From the NCBI GenBank assembly GCA_013180625.2, contig SNVD02012254.1, forward strand, positions 62,001-126,000: DNA of 64,000 nucleotides, read 5' to 3'. Made by a program: the position numbers and the translations under genes. Within the stretch, counting starts at the first letter, position 1; each line of letters opens with the position of its first letter. Positions 11,991-23,749 of this stretch are shown here, piece after piece. This DNA is from Boswellia sacra (lineage: Eukaryota > Streptophyta > Magnoliopsida > Sapindales > Burseraceae). Under the pieces are notes generated by a model. The model was given only the letters and a program-made list of their open reading frames with translations. It was not told the DNA's origin and did not search any database.

Positions 11991-13163
11991 AATTTATCAA
12001 TTTGCTCTAATTTGACGTTGTAACTCATTGAAGCAGAAAGGAGGACAATTTGATCAATCGGCAAAGTGCAGCTGTGCTGTCTGTCACGTACTAACCTTTC
12101 TTTCGTTCCAAAAGGTATCCTTCCGCAAAATGCCAGATCAATTTGAACCTTGGATTATTTTGATACATTCATGGATTCAATCAGTTCAGTAACATTATCG
12201 AATAAAAGACTTTTCATTTCCTTTTTGTAATTGGTTTCACAGCCATTAGGCATAAATTGTTAACGAGCTTAGAACTAAAATTTTTTCCAACAAGATATAT
12301 CTAAATTTCAATGACCAACAGAATAAAATTGATTAAATTAATTTTAAATAGTTTCTAGTCATTATCAAATCCAACAAGTCAGAAGAAACATGGGTAAAAA
12401 TTGTATTTATTCTCTTTGGATTCTTTATTGTCTCAGAAACGTTGTTTTGATCCTCCATAACAAATAAAATTCTGATTCTTTGAAGTCACGTGGACAATTA
12501 CACAAATTCACTCATACAGATTTTGATTTAATATTATTATATAATATCCTTATATTTATAAGTGTACAGTTGTTTTGCAACCACAAATTAGACTTTCCAG
12601 CTGCCTAGCATCATCCATTTTCACTCTCAGCCAATCTTGCCTAGTACCTCGGTCCTTCAGACCAAATCATTGTATATTGTTTTGTAAAAATATTTTTGGA
12701 AAATTGTTTGGTAAAATCTTTTCAACATAACACTTCCATGTAAATGTACGCAATAGTATTAAGATAATCCATCAATTTTGTTTTATCTGTTAGTGATAGA
12801 CTTATAACGCAAATATAATACAAAGTATAAAATCTAACGTGGCAGTTTATATGACAAAATCTTATTAGATATGTAACTTTCCTAATTCATTTTTGTTTTT
12901 TCTTTCTTCAATGAATTTTTATAATGTAGACTGCTACATCATGTTATAAATTTTGGGTTGTATTTTAGTTGTAAGACGCACTATTATATTTAGCCATAGT
13001 TAAAAGGATATCATATACTTATTACAAATTGAAAATTTTCAAGGAATTTATTTGATAAAGTTACTAGCTATAACATAAGTTAACTTGTTATCTAGTGTAT
13101 TCTGGTGAAACCCTTCTGTTTGCTTGCAGGATTCCTCATTCATTACTGGCCAGCTTGTTCCAC
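11991..13163. other. Intergenic: S1-psi upstream flank and start of an I9-block duplication
   Basis: From about 12000 to 12560 the sequence matches the upstream flank of S2 (about 29880-30440). From about 12570 it matches 23750 onwards, the start of the duplicated block that holds the I9-type genes. No open frame with coding character is seen. Confidence 0.6.
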
Positions 13164-14484
13164 TTAGATTAGATTGCTCTCTATTGGGGCTGGTGAATCA
13201 GCGACTTCTGATGATAACATCCAGGGTCGGGGGTTGATAGTAGGGTAATGTATTCCATTTGGCTGAACACCTAGAATACCATCCAGTCCTGCATTTCATT
13301 TTGATCACATTGTCACAATAATTATTAAACATATAAAAGAAACATACAAGAATTTTCTTAGCCAGACAACAAAAAGTCATAAATATGAATGTAAAAAGAA
13401 TAGAAAGGTTAAAAGAAAATAAAGACTTGAGTAAAACATTGATTTATGTCATACTTTCCAATTTTTTTGCCTCAGAATCAGTGAGTTTGGCTGCAAATGC
13501 TGAGAATTCTTTGCCATAATTGTAAACAAGAGATTCAGCAGGCGTGCTAGTCCCACATGCAATTCAAATAATAATTCTTAAGTCAGAAAAAATCTGTTCA
13601 ACATTTACAAGTAAAAAGGAGAAAAGAAATAATTTGTCAGCTTAACCTTGGTTAGCTAACATATAATTTCTGCAATAGAAGTATTTTCTTCACTTCTATT
13701 TGATTTCGGTAACTATTCATGGCAATAAATAGCATTTTCACGATCTATTAGAAAATTACCAGCCCACGAGAACCTTTGCAAGAATTTGAAGGTAAGTATC
13801 ATCTCCAGAAGGTAGAGAGGGATCCACAAAAATTATATAAAGCTGTAGGCAAATTGAAACAGTTTAACTAAGTTATCCCAAGATGCTAATAATGTTGGTG
13901 ACAATGAGAACTGTACATGATGATAGTGATGAAAGTTATTGCAGCAACTGTAACCTTTCTTGGCTCCTCGATTGCTTGGCACTGGTTATTGGCAAGAAGT
14001 GTCAAGGCCACGGCTAACATTGGCAATAAGCTGGCCATTGTGTGTCACTACCTGCAGAATGGATGTCTTCTCGAGTCACAAGGACAAGTACTCCACAGTT
14101 TGTTGCGGGATATGAGGAGGTATATTTAATATGCATTTTTGGAAGTTACATTTTGAGGTTTCTTAATGAATTTGTTACAGAATTAACACAAATTAACTTT
14201 CGCTTCTTTAGTGTATTCTCTGCAGTTACAAAAACTCGTTGAATTCTTTCAGGTTAGCTTCTTCATTCTGCAATTACTTTCCCTTGCCCCAATGAATTAC
14301 AATATTATATGTTTCCATATGTGCGCTAATTTCAGTTTGTCCATTTTCCACTTATATCTTCCATTTAACTGTTTTTGGAAGTGCTTTTTACATCAACGTT
14401 CAAAATATTTAAAAAGAAAAGAAGTAACTGAACTCCACTGTTACAAAATAAAATTCTATTGCAATAAAAACATGTTTCTTTATT
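12570..14484. repeat. Segmental duplicate A of the I9 block
   Basis: This segment is similar along its length to 23750-25470. It contains I9-1 and about 450 bp of sequence upstream of it. Homology stops at 14484: in the second copy the sequence continues into the 3' flank of the intact protease S2, while here it switches to a subtilase inverted repeat. One end of the block therefore marks a rearrangement breakpoint. Confidence 0.75.
13164..14038 (-). CDS. I9-1: small secreted subtilase-propeptide-like (I9) inhibitor
   Basis: Predicted from splicing of four exons: 14038-13955, 13842-13760, 13546-13455 and 13288-13164, giving 127 aa. Residues 1-22 look like a signal peptide (MASLLPMLAVALTLLA..., ending QCQA). 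Residues 29-97 form an I9 prodomain fold: LYIIFVDPS, TYLQILAKVLVG, SLVYNYGKEFSAFAAKLT, LDGILGVQP. It then ends in a 30-residue tail with no protease domain. Intron positions and phases (0, 2, 1) equal those of the first three introns of the neighbouring proteases. In the I9 family, stand-alone members (for example Arabidopsis SPI-1) inhibit mature subtilases; that role here is inference. Acceptor and donor sites are all GT-AG. An alternative reading is a truncated protease 5' end that still encodes a protein. Confidence 0.72.
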
Positions 14485-15303
<819 letters not shown>

Positions 15304-15305
<2 letters not shown>

Positions 15306-15860
15306 TGAGAAAATTGAAAAAATAGACACAATTAAGGACTCTAGTTGAAATTTGGACACATCCTGAAAAATTTTCATGCCATAGACACTTTCTTGATAAA
15401 AAGACTCAATTACCCTTATGTATTCAATTTTTTTCCAAAGCCTTATTTCCCTCTTCAGACGAAAAATACCGAAACCCCTGGACACCGCTCGAACCATGTA
15501 TTCGACAAGAGCATCGGCTGAGGATAGAAGCAAGAAATCGCTTCGGATTTGTGAACTTATTCTGTTTCGTTAGAAACCGAAAAACTAGATTTTCTGTTTC
15601 GTTAGATTTGATTTAGTTTTTAGGGAATCTTAAATAAAGATTTGAGTTTCCGTCGGATTTGTGAACTTATTTTGTGTTTTTAGGGATAAATCTAGTGTTA
15701 TTATGTGATTTTTATGGTTTGATGTATATGAAAACTGTGAAAACCGACTGGTTTCGTCGCAAGGTAGACTATGGCGAGTTTCAAATGTATAACTCGACAC
15801 TCAACACTCGTCACTCGTCACTCGACACTCGACACTTCATGTTGAGTCATGTCGGTAAAG
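15304..15860. mobile_element. One end of a TIR element (same family as 22521-23550)
   Basis: The sequence at about 15306-15420 (start gagaaaattgaaaaaatag) matches the terminal repeat of the element at 22521-23550. Further in, a run of cgacactcgacac units (about 15795-15850) matches the internal repeats of that element. I cannot find the opposite terminal repeat, so this copy is truncated or rearranged. It interrupts a subtilase exon 4 fragment. Confidence 0.6.
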
Positions 15861-16690
15861 GAATTTGGACTAAATACATAAAAGTGTTTAAAAAAACATT
15901 ATTCTTAGTTTTAACAGATATAAAATGCAATTCTCCAAATATGAATAAAAAAGACAATTGTATAAAAAATAAATCCAAAAAAAGAGAAATCCAACACGAT
16001 TTCCTTTCTTTTCCTTCTTCCTCTTTCTTTCTCTTCCCCATGTTACTTTTTTTTCCCATTTTTTCTTCTTCCACTTTCTTTCTCTCCCTTTTTTCTCTTC
16101 TTTCTTCTTCCACTTTCTTTCTGTCCCTTTTTTTTCCTCTTCTTTCTTCTCCCATAGCCGTGATTTTGCAGATTAACCAACACCCACACAGCCACCAAAT
16201 CCAATTAGATTTTCCACTGGTGAGACAATATAACCCAGTCACCACAAACATAGACAAGCAATAAAAATTAAAAAAAAAAGAAAATAACAAATTCATGAGA
16301 GCTAAGCAAAAAAGGATTCATGAAATTACATCTCTCGGTTGTATTGGGTGCTAGCAGTTGGGTGTTTGGATGAAGATTTTGTAGCCGGAGCTTGCAGTCA
16401 TGGGGGAGTTAACGATAGCGGTAGGGAAGGAAGGGAGGAGGTCTTTGAGGGATGTGTAGGATTAAGAAGAAGGTTTGAGAGAGAGGGGTTCGTAGGATGA
16501 TGATGATGATGATGATGATGTGAGTTTTGGAAGGCTGGAGTGAGAAAAGAGATCAAAGAAAGAGTAGTGAGAGGCTAGAAGAAATTTTATGCAAACAATA
16601 GTTATATGGCCTTAACCTAGGGTCCCCCACGTGATAAGTTTTGTTGCTTTTATGCATGCCTTATGCAGTTTCTTACAATCCTATCCCTAC
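15861..16690. other. Unassigned stretch with pyrimidine-rich run and short tandem repeat
   Basis: A strongly T/C-rich stretch (15990-16155) has repeated ttcttccactttctttct units. Further on, the minus strand of 16320-16620 resembles a plant 5' leader with a short ATG frame (about 16400-16340) that soon stops. It may be a gene piece captured by the neighbouring element. Nothing here can be called a gene. Confidence 0.4.
16496..16521. repeat. (GAT)n microsatellite
   Basis: About eight uninterrupted ATG/GAT trinucleotide units occur in a G-rich context. Confidence 0.9.
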
Positions 16691-18690
16691 TTAATAGAGT
16701 ACGGTAGGGTAGGGTATGGTATGACTATATCCATACCCTACCCTTATTAAAAAATTGATATCCACACCTTACTCATACCTTTCAAGGGTTCTAAGTTTCA
16801 TAACCATATCCTACCCATACTATTAATGAAAAACCATACCTTATCCATTTATAGAAGGGTACCCATAGGGTCCGATCGAAAAATAATACTAATAATTTAA
16901 TTGCATTGAACAAAGTCTAAATATAACTAAAAACTCTAATTAACCAAAAAAAAACTTATCTAATGAAAGCCTTCATGATCTTCTTCTTGTAATTTCTCCC
17001 AAAAACAATTAACCAAAAAAATAAAAATAAAAGGAGCATAAAAAAAGTAATGCTAAAACCCTTTAAGATCTTCTTTTTGCAATAATCATCAATCATGATT
17101 TTGAACCCAACTCGATAACTCCTATAACATCAAATGATGAAACAATAATTAAATTTAGTATTAAATACAATTTAAGTTATGTTAAAGCGATATAGTTTTA
17201 TGCTTTAGGTATTAAACTTTTTATATTTTATTTAATCACATTAATAATTTATTTAATAGGATATTTAAATAATATAAAGGGTCTGGGTAGGGTTTAGACT
17301 CATACCCTTTAGGGTCTAATTTTTCATTTCTTTATCCTATCCAAATCTATAAAAGGGCACGTTTGGGAGTCCGGACTGGACTAGACTGGACTGAGATTGG
17401 ATTTGGATTGGGATTGGACTAGATTGGGCTGGATTAGATATAGTGCTATGTTATGTTTGGTGTAGTATGGGACATGACTATATTAATATATTATAAACTT
17501 TTAAAACATCTATTTTTAAATATAAAATAATTTAATTTTATTCAAGTTTAATTTATTATTACATCATATTTTTAGTTAATTAAATATTTAAAAATATATT
17601 TAAAAAGTATATTTATTTAAAAATTATTAAATATCACTATTTTATGAAAAAGTAAGATTTTTAATATTATTTAATATGAATTTAATAATATTATATTTTT
17701 TTATTATTTATTATATTTCAATTATAATATTATGAATTATAATAAAAATAAAAATTTGTAATATAATGGAAAATAAAATATTTATAATAAAAATATTTTT
17801 ATTACATCATAATTAAATATTTAACTATAGTTAAAATTATATTTATTTGAAAATTATTAAATATTACTCTTTTATGTAAAACTAGGTATTTTTAATGTCA
17901 TTTATTATGAATTTAATAACATTTTATTTTTATTTATTATTATATTACATTTTAATTATAATTTTATGAATTATTATAAAAATAAAAATTGTATTATAGT
18001 GGAAAATAAAATATTTATAAAAAAATTTTGTAACATCATTATTAAATATTTAAATATTGTTAGAAATTATATTTATTTAAAAAATTATTAAATATTACTA
18101 TTTTATGAAAAAGTAAGTATTTTAAATATCATTTAATAATATTTTACTTTTATTTATTATTATATTATATTTTTATTATAATATTGTCAATTATAATAAA
18201 AAAATTTGTAATATTATGGAAAATGAAATATTTATAATAAAAATTTTATTTATTAAATCACAATTAAATATTTAAATATAGCTACAAATTTTATTTATCA
18301 AAAATTTGTTAAATATTACTCTTTTTTTAAGAATTAAGCATTTTTAATATTATTTAAAATAATTTTAATAATTTTTTTATTATTATATTATATTTTAATT
18401 ATAATATTATAAATTATAATAAAAATAAAAAAACTTATAAAAGCTTGGGACTATCGAGTCCCATAGTTTTACATAGGACTAATTGTCTCATGAGATTGGT
18501 ACTTTTGGGACTAACAATAGTTCAGTCCCAATCTCTTCTCAAGATGCCAAACAAAGGATTGGACAATTAATCCCAAAACATAGTCCAATCTAGGCTTTGT
18601 CCCCCTTCCCAAACGCGCCCAAAAGTGATATCCACACCCTCCCCATTAGAGTATAGGTATGCGAGTATATAGGTACATGAGTAAAATTGT
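16690..18690. repeat. Decayed repeat rich in (c)ataccctaccc motifs, split by another element
   Basis: The flanks of the element at 17355-18620 share phrases such as gatatccacaccc (16750 and 18630) and many ggtatggta/taccctacc words in both orientations. One local palindrome (16703-16743) pairs ggtagggtatgg with ccataccctacc. This suggests an older transposon with poorly defined ends into which the second element inserted. Confidence 0.4.
17355..18620. mobile_element. Non-autonomous TIR element with internal AT-rich tandem repeats
   Basis: The ends are inverted: gggcacgtttgggag at the left and, reversed, gggcgcgtttgggaa at the right. Flanks are ataaaa and aaaagt, allowing a short A-rich target duplication. 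The end motif resembles PIF/Harbinger-type TIRs. The interior (17500-18430) holds about four degenerate tandem units of roughly 220-235 bp, recognised by ggaaaataaaatatttata at 17767, 17999 and 18218. There is no coding sequence. Family assignment is tentative. Confidence 0.7.
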
Positions 18691-18884
18691 TATCTCTATC
18701 ACTTAAGTTTCAACCAAACACAATAAAAACCAAATCTTGTACAAACGGACTGCTTTATACAATGCTATGCGGGCTGTCAAACATGTCCTATATGGTTAAC
18801 AAAATGAAGGGATGATTCTATATGAAGAATCGATTAAGCTGACGTATCATACGTACACAACAATATGTTACTGATTAATGATAA

Positions 18885-19470
18885 TCAATTTTGTGATGTA
18901 TCATACATAATAACGGGGTTCCGCACTTGATGAACACCAACATCCCACGTTAAAGAATCAGATACCGTGGAGTGACCTAATGTTCCTTCGATTGTTGTCA
19001 GTGTAAAGGATTTCTTTTCTCCAAGAGATGTGAAGGGGACAACATTAGGATTTGTTTGGATGTTAACTCCCCCTGGGGATCTCATGACAGAAGCTTTATA
19101 TATAGATGATGCTGATCCCAACATTATTACAACTCGGTTGAAGAGACGCAACTAATATTCCTCGATCCTGATGACTTTTTGTTAGAAAGAGCAGAGGAAG
19201 GATAGTTCAGATCCCAAGCTGTTCCGTTAATGGCTTCTGAACAACTGCTTTTATCCCCAGTAACTATTTGAAGGAGAGTGTTGAGGTATCCTTGCGCACA
19301 CAAAAATTTAATGTAATGGCCTCAGTATCATATATATACACAATCGGCAAAGAGTTAGTCAAAAAAGTTATTGACCGTGTACCCAACTTCTGAAGATATC
19401 AAGATTTTAATTAAGTCGCTACCAGTAGTCATTGGTGTAGACTTGATGGCAGCAGGAGATTTTATTGTAA
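18885..19470 (-). pseudogene. Subtilase 3' fragment (exon 10 and part of exon 9)
   Basis: The minus strand keeps the protease C terminus ending VMYDTSQN, the Fn3-like segment (SFTLTTIEGTLGHS, PNVVPFTSLGE) and, at 19405-19465, the end of exon 9 (SALM...). It is closest to S4 and S5, with the same last residues. Frameshifts split exon 10 near 19150, and about half of the exon 10 coding part is missing. Exon 9 is cut at about 19466, where unrelated sequence begins. This is a decayed partial copy. Confidence 0.88.
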
Positions 19471-20343
19471 ACAGTGATTCTTTGAATCGAAAATTCAACA
19501 ATTATTTGCTCGAAGATACATATTATGCGTTGAACTCAATTGTTCTTTCTTAATTTAAATATTATGTATATTTTTGTTTATTAAAATCTTATTATACATG
19601 TGTAGATTTTTTTTTTATATGTCATGAAAATCATCATTAATTATTTTCAAAATGAAAGTTTATGTGATGTGACTACCCTATTTAAGATATTTTATGTCTT
19701 CACCAAGTGTGCTTTTATTTCCAAAACTAAAAGTTTAGGTAACTAAAGAGAGGCGAATGTTGCAATCACCTAGTGCAACTCATCCGTACAAATGGTTGCC
19801 TAGACTTAATCTATTTACCTGATCAACACAACAGCCATGTAACACATGAATTTGCACATGTTTCATTTTAATCAATATGAAGCTGGAAAATTGGAATAAC
19901 AGACCATTCAATCCTTCCTTCGATTTGGTGATCAACTTAAAAATTCTGATCGTTGTTATCTATATCGCTTTTGGATTACATGTTAACACAATTTTATTAT
20001 TAGTAAATAAATGAATGATGGGAAAACAAATAAAAGAACGGGATATTATCAAAAACCTTTCCTATGTTTTGCATTAATATTATTCAAAAAGTATATCTGA
20101 GGAATATACAGATGACCTTTAACGTTTGCATTTTTATATCATTCAGGTCCATTTTGATGATAAAAAATGGATCTGGATGATATAAAAATGCATGTTTGAT
20201 AGACTTGGATGATACAAAAAATACAAACTTTGAGAGTTACGTTACATATTCCTCAAATATACTTTCTAGGTGATATTAAAGCAAACCATATGACTTTTTT
20301 TTGATAATATCCTATAAAAGAACCTATATTCAAGAAAATGACT
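19471..20343. other. Intergenic, nothing recognised
   Basis: AT-rich sequence without coding character. A short inverted phrase around 20140-20200 (gatgatataaaaatgca and relatives) is the only structure noticed. Confidence 0.5.
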
Positions 20344-20351
20344 ATTTCTAT

Positions 20352-21192
20352 TAGGGGTGTGCATGGTACCCGCCCATCCGCCTGAACCTGACATACCCGC
20401 TATGGTATCGTGGAGGTGGGATAGAGTATAAAAAAAATATAGGATGTGGTACGGTACATATTTTGAAAACCCCCTATGGTACGGTACGGTGGTGGATATT
20501 TTTGCAAAAACCCGAAAATACCATACCATACCATACCATATTTTTTTAAAAAATAAAAATTATGCCACGTGTCAATTTATAATTGGTTATGTATAATTTG
20601 TATGTGTAAATATTATATACATTAATAGAGTATAAAATGAAAAGAGTTATCTTAAATCCCTAACCCTCTATCATTTTTCTATCATTTTGCTTGAATTTTG
20701 AAGTAGTAAATAATGTAATTGCTTGAGTATTTGTGTTGTTATAGAATATGTAGTTACTTGATATTTTTGTATTGTTATAGATACGATGTTACTTGATTAT
20801 TTGTGTTGTTATAGAATATATAGTTACTTGATTATTTGTATTATTAAGGACATGTAATTGCTTAATTTTTTTTAGTACAAACTTTATGAATCATAATATT
20901 AAACAATGTCAAATGAAGAACTCAAAGTGTCAAAATCTTGAAAAAAAAACCTATAAAAAAACTTTAAAATAATTAAAAATACATGGTAAAATATTATCCA
21001 AATTTTGGTCAATTTGGTCAACTACCCGAAAATACCATACCATACCCGCCTTTACCCTATCATGGGGGGATGTGGTATGGTATTTCAATAAAAAATGGTA
21101 TGGTATGGTATAAAAATTTAAAATCCGACCTATGTATGGTATAAAAATGGTATAACGATACCACACCATACCACACCATATGCACACCCCTA
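20352..21192. mobile_element. hAT-like non-autonomous element
   Basis: The 841-bp element has inverted ends TAGGGGTGTGCATGGT and, reversed, TAGGGGTGTGCATATGG. It is flanked by an 8-bp target duplication with one mismatch (atttctat at 20344-20351; atttccat at 21193-21200). An 8-bp duplication with TAGGG-type ends is the hAT signature. The interior is AT-rich with many ataccatacc words near both ends and no transposase. Confidence 0.82.
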
Positions 21193-21705
21193 ATTTCCAT
21201 CAGATCAGGGGTTTCCAAATTCAAGCTGCATCTAAGGTTATATGGTTGTTTACATTACTTATCCAATACCCGTCCGTTCAAATTCAAAACAAATTTATTT
21301 CAACTAGTAAGGCCAAAAAAGATGAAGTACTCATGGTCCTGCTCCTTCATATACGATCAAACCAATATACAAACAAATGATATGAATTGGTTAATATGAC
21401 AATGATTTGATGCAGGGGAGTGCAAAATAGTCGACGTTATCGAACTCGATCGGGTTTGATCAGGTTGATCGAGTTGTTATCGGATATCATTTGAAAAAAA
21501 TTACTTAAAATCGGGTTTTAATGATTGAGTTTTTCTAAATTTAGTTTTTTATCAGAGTTTTTAACTCTATACCCAAAAAACCGGATTCGACCTGTAAATT
21601 TTTTTTTTAAAAAGTGCCATGTTAGTCTATGGTTAATGGAAAGCACAAAATTACTATCGACATTGTTGCACCAGATCAGTACTATAAAATCAATTCATTT
21701 GCCAA

Positions 21706-21730
21706 CCCTAACCCTAACCCTAAACCTAAT
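21706..21730 (+). promoter_or_regulatory. Telo-box-like (CCCTAA)n run
   Basis: Three ccctaa units plus one degenerate unit precede a C/T-rich leader-like region. In plants, telo-boxes sit near promoters of housekeeping genes. Here it is inside a hAT-like element, so a former transposase promoter is the likeliest reading. It is too short for a telomere relic. Confidence 0.5.
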
Positions 21731-22520
21731 TGCACTCGACCACTTCATTCACGGCTTCTCTCCTCCTCCAACTCTGGCCTCCAACCTCCAGCCTCCACTT
21801 GTCCACTGCTCCACAGCTCCCTTCCACTGTCTCTCGCACTTGCCGCCGCCTCCACTCTCCTCTATCACGGCCACCAGCCTTCCTCTCAATCCTCTGTTGT
21901 GCTCGCGGGCTCAACTTCACTTTACCATCTCAAGCAAGTTTTCTATTTCCACTGTCACAAACCCATTTCATTTCTCCTTTACTCGTTTCATCTCAAGTAA
22001 GTTTTCTGCTTTTCTAATCAGGAACAAGACGTATGCCATTGCTATTGTTTAGAGATGACTTGCATCGCGTGATACACTCCATTGGGACTTTGCTCCTGGT
22101 TTTCTTGCTCGGATCGGTAACTTGTTCTTTCTAATTAGCTGACAATTAATATGTCACAATGTGTGGAGCTCTCTTGGATCGTATTTGTGCTATTTGAAAA
22201 TACTTAATTCTCAACTTTGTTTTGTAATGAATGTGTAGGCTTTCTTTAGGTTTGTATTTGTTTTGTTTTGGATCGTATTTGCTTTGTAATGTGTTTATTT
22301 ATGTGTTTTGTTTTGATCATATTTGTTTTTTATGTTAAAGAGTATGCAGTTCCAAATTTCCCAATGAATGTCGAATTATTATGGAATTTAGCTTTCAAGA
22401 GGGCCAATAAATTGGAATTTAAATCTTCTTTCTTGCATTTGGGCTTTCCATGAAATTGCTATTATAGGACTGAACTCCTGTTCTTTGATTGTATATTTGG
22501 TTTTACTACTATATTTTTTT

Positions 22521-23550
22521 GGGAAAATTGAGAAAATAGACACAATAAGGGGTCTTGTTGAAAAATGAACATATCCTGAAAAATTTTCATGCCATAGACA
22601 CTTTCTTTACAAAAAGACTTAAATACCCATTGAAATTACTTGTATCTGATTACTTGCATCCGACACTCTTTTTGGGGATGAAATGATCAAATTACAAACT
22701 ATGGGGACTAAAAAGAAATTAAAAGTTATATATCGCGCGAAGACTTAGGCACTTGCTGGACAAAGGCTCGACACTGCACGAAGACTTGCGCGTTTGACAC
22801 TCGACACTTATGTGTCGAGTCGTGTTGAATCATGTTAGATTCTCAATAACAGTCTATTTTCGAGGACACATTAATCTGACACTCGACACTACCTTGCATC
22901 CGACACAGCTCGACACTCGACACGTATGTGTCGAGCCGTGTCGAGTCGTGTCAGATTCTCGAAAACAGTCTATTTTCAAAGACACATTAATCCGACACTC
23001 GACACTACCTTGCATCCGACACAACTCGACACTCGACATTACTTGTATCCGACACAACTCGACACTCGATATTACTTACATCCGACAAAACTCGACATAT
23101 CGAGTGTCTTTTTCATCACGAAGAAATGCGTCGATTTTCACCATTTTTACATACATCAATCCAAAAAATCAACCAAATAACACTTCATTTAGCCCCACAA
23201 ACACAGAATAAATACAAAATACGAACTCAAACCCAAATCCTCAAATTCAAAATCCCTAAAATCTACCTCAAATCCCCAAACCTAGAATAAGTTTCTCGTT
23301 CTTCTTGCTGTGTTTCGGACTGTGCTTTTGACGGTGTATTGGAAGCTGGACAATAACAGACGGTTATGGAAATAGGACACGGTAACTGGTAAGTGAAGAA
23401 AAAAGGGAAATAAAGAGTTTAGGAATAAATTAAATTTCAAAGGGTATTTGAGTCTTTTTGTCAAGAAAGTATCTATGGAATGAAAATTTTTCAGGATGTA
23501 TCTATTTTTCAACAAGGCCCCCTAATTGTGTCTATTTTCTCAATTTTTCC
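22521..23550. mobile_element. TIR element with about 110-bp terminal repeats and CGACACTCGACAC units
   Basis: The left end gggaaaattgagaaaatag and the right end (reversed ggaaaaattgagaaaatag) are inverted and extend for about 110 bp. The interior has two direct copies, about 116 bp apart (22795 and 22911 onwards), of a unit rich in cgacactcgacac and tgtgtcgag, which are themselves complementary. T-rich flanks (tatttttt/tattttt) could be a target duplication. The long terminal repeats fit a Mutator-like type, but the family is not certain. No transposase is seen. Confidence 0.75.
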
Positions 23551-23749
23551 TATTTTTACTGTAACCCAACGAACTCGACTAACCTAATCCAATTCAAGAC
23601 AGTGGATTAGTCATTGGTTCTCTCCTAAGAAACCCGTACAAAATGGCAAAGCTACGGTGTATTGGGTTAAGTCGGATCTGATAAAATCCGACCCCATCCA
23701 TATACACCCCTAATTTGATGAATATAAAAATAGCTCATATTTGAAATGA

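Larger units (their letters stand above)
21413..23712. mobile_element. hAT-like element with a nested TIR element
   Basis: The left end is CAGGGGAGTGCA; the right end, reversed, is TAGGGGTGTATATGG. Both sides carry the exact 8-bp duplication atttgatg (21405-21412 and 23713-23720). The interior has a telomere-like (CCCTAA)3 run followed by a C/T-rich leader-like region (21706-22050), possibly the remains of a transposase promoter and 5' leader. It also holds a complete second element at 22521-23550. No transposase domain is visible, so it is a non-autonomous or internally deleted copy. Confidence 0.8.

Noticed and set aside
15674..16264. 196-codon plus-strand frame
   Set aside because: Composition is driven by a T/C-rich tract (Ser/Phe/Leu runs), and it overlaps a TIR-element piece. 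No domain is recognisable.
21706..21730. Interstitial telomere relic
   Set aside because: Only about three CCCTAA units, far too short; better read as a telo-box in a promoter-like region.
21525..22052. 175-codon frame and overlapping frames in the C/T-rich region
   Set aside because: Low-complexity Ser/Pro/Leu composition in three frames at once, inside a hAT-like element. Likely a leader, not a protein.
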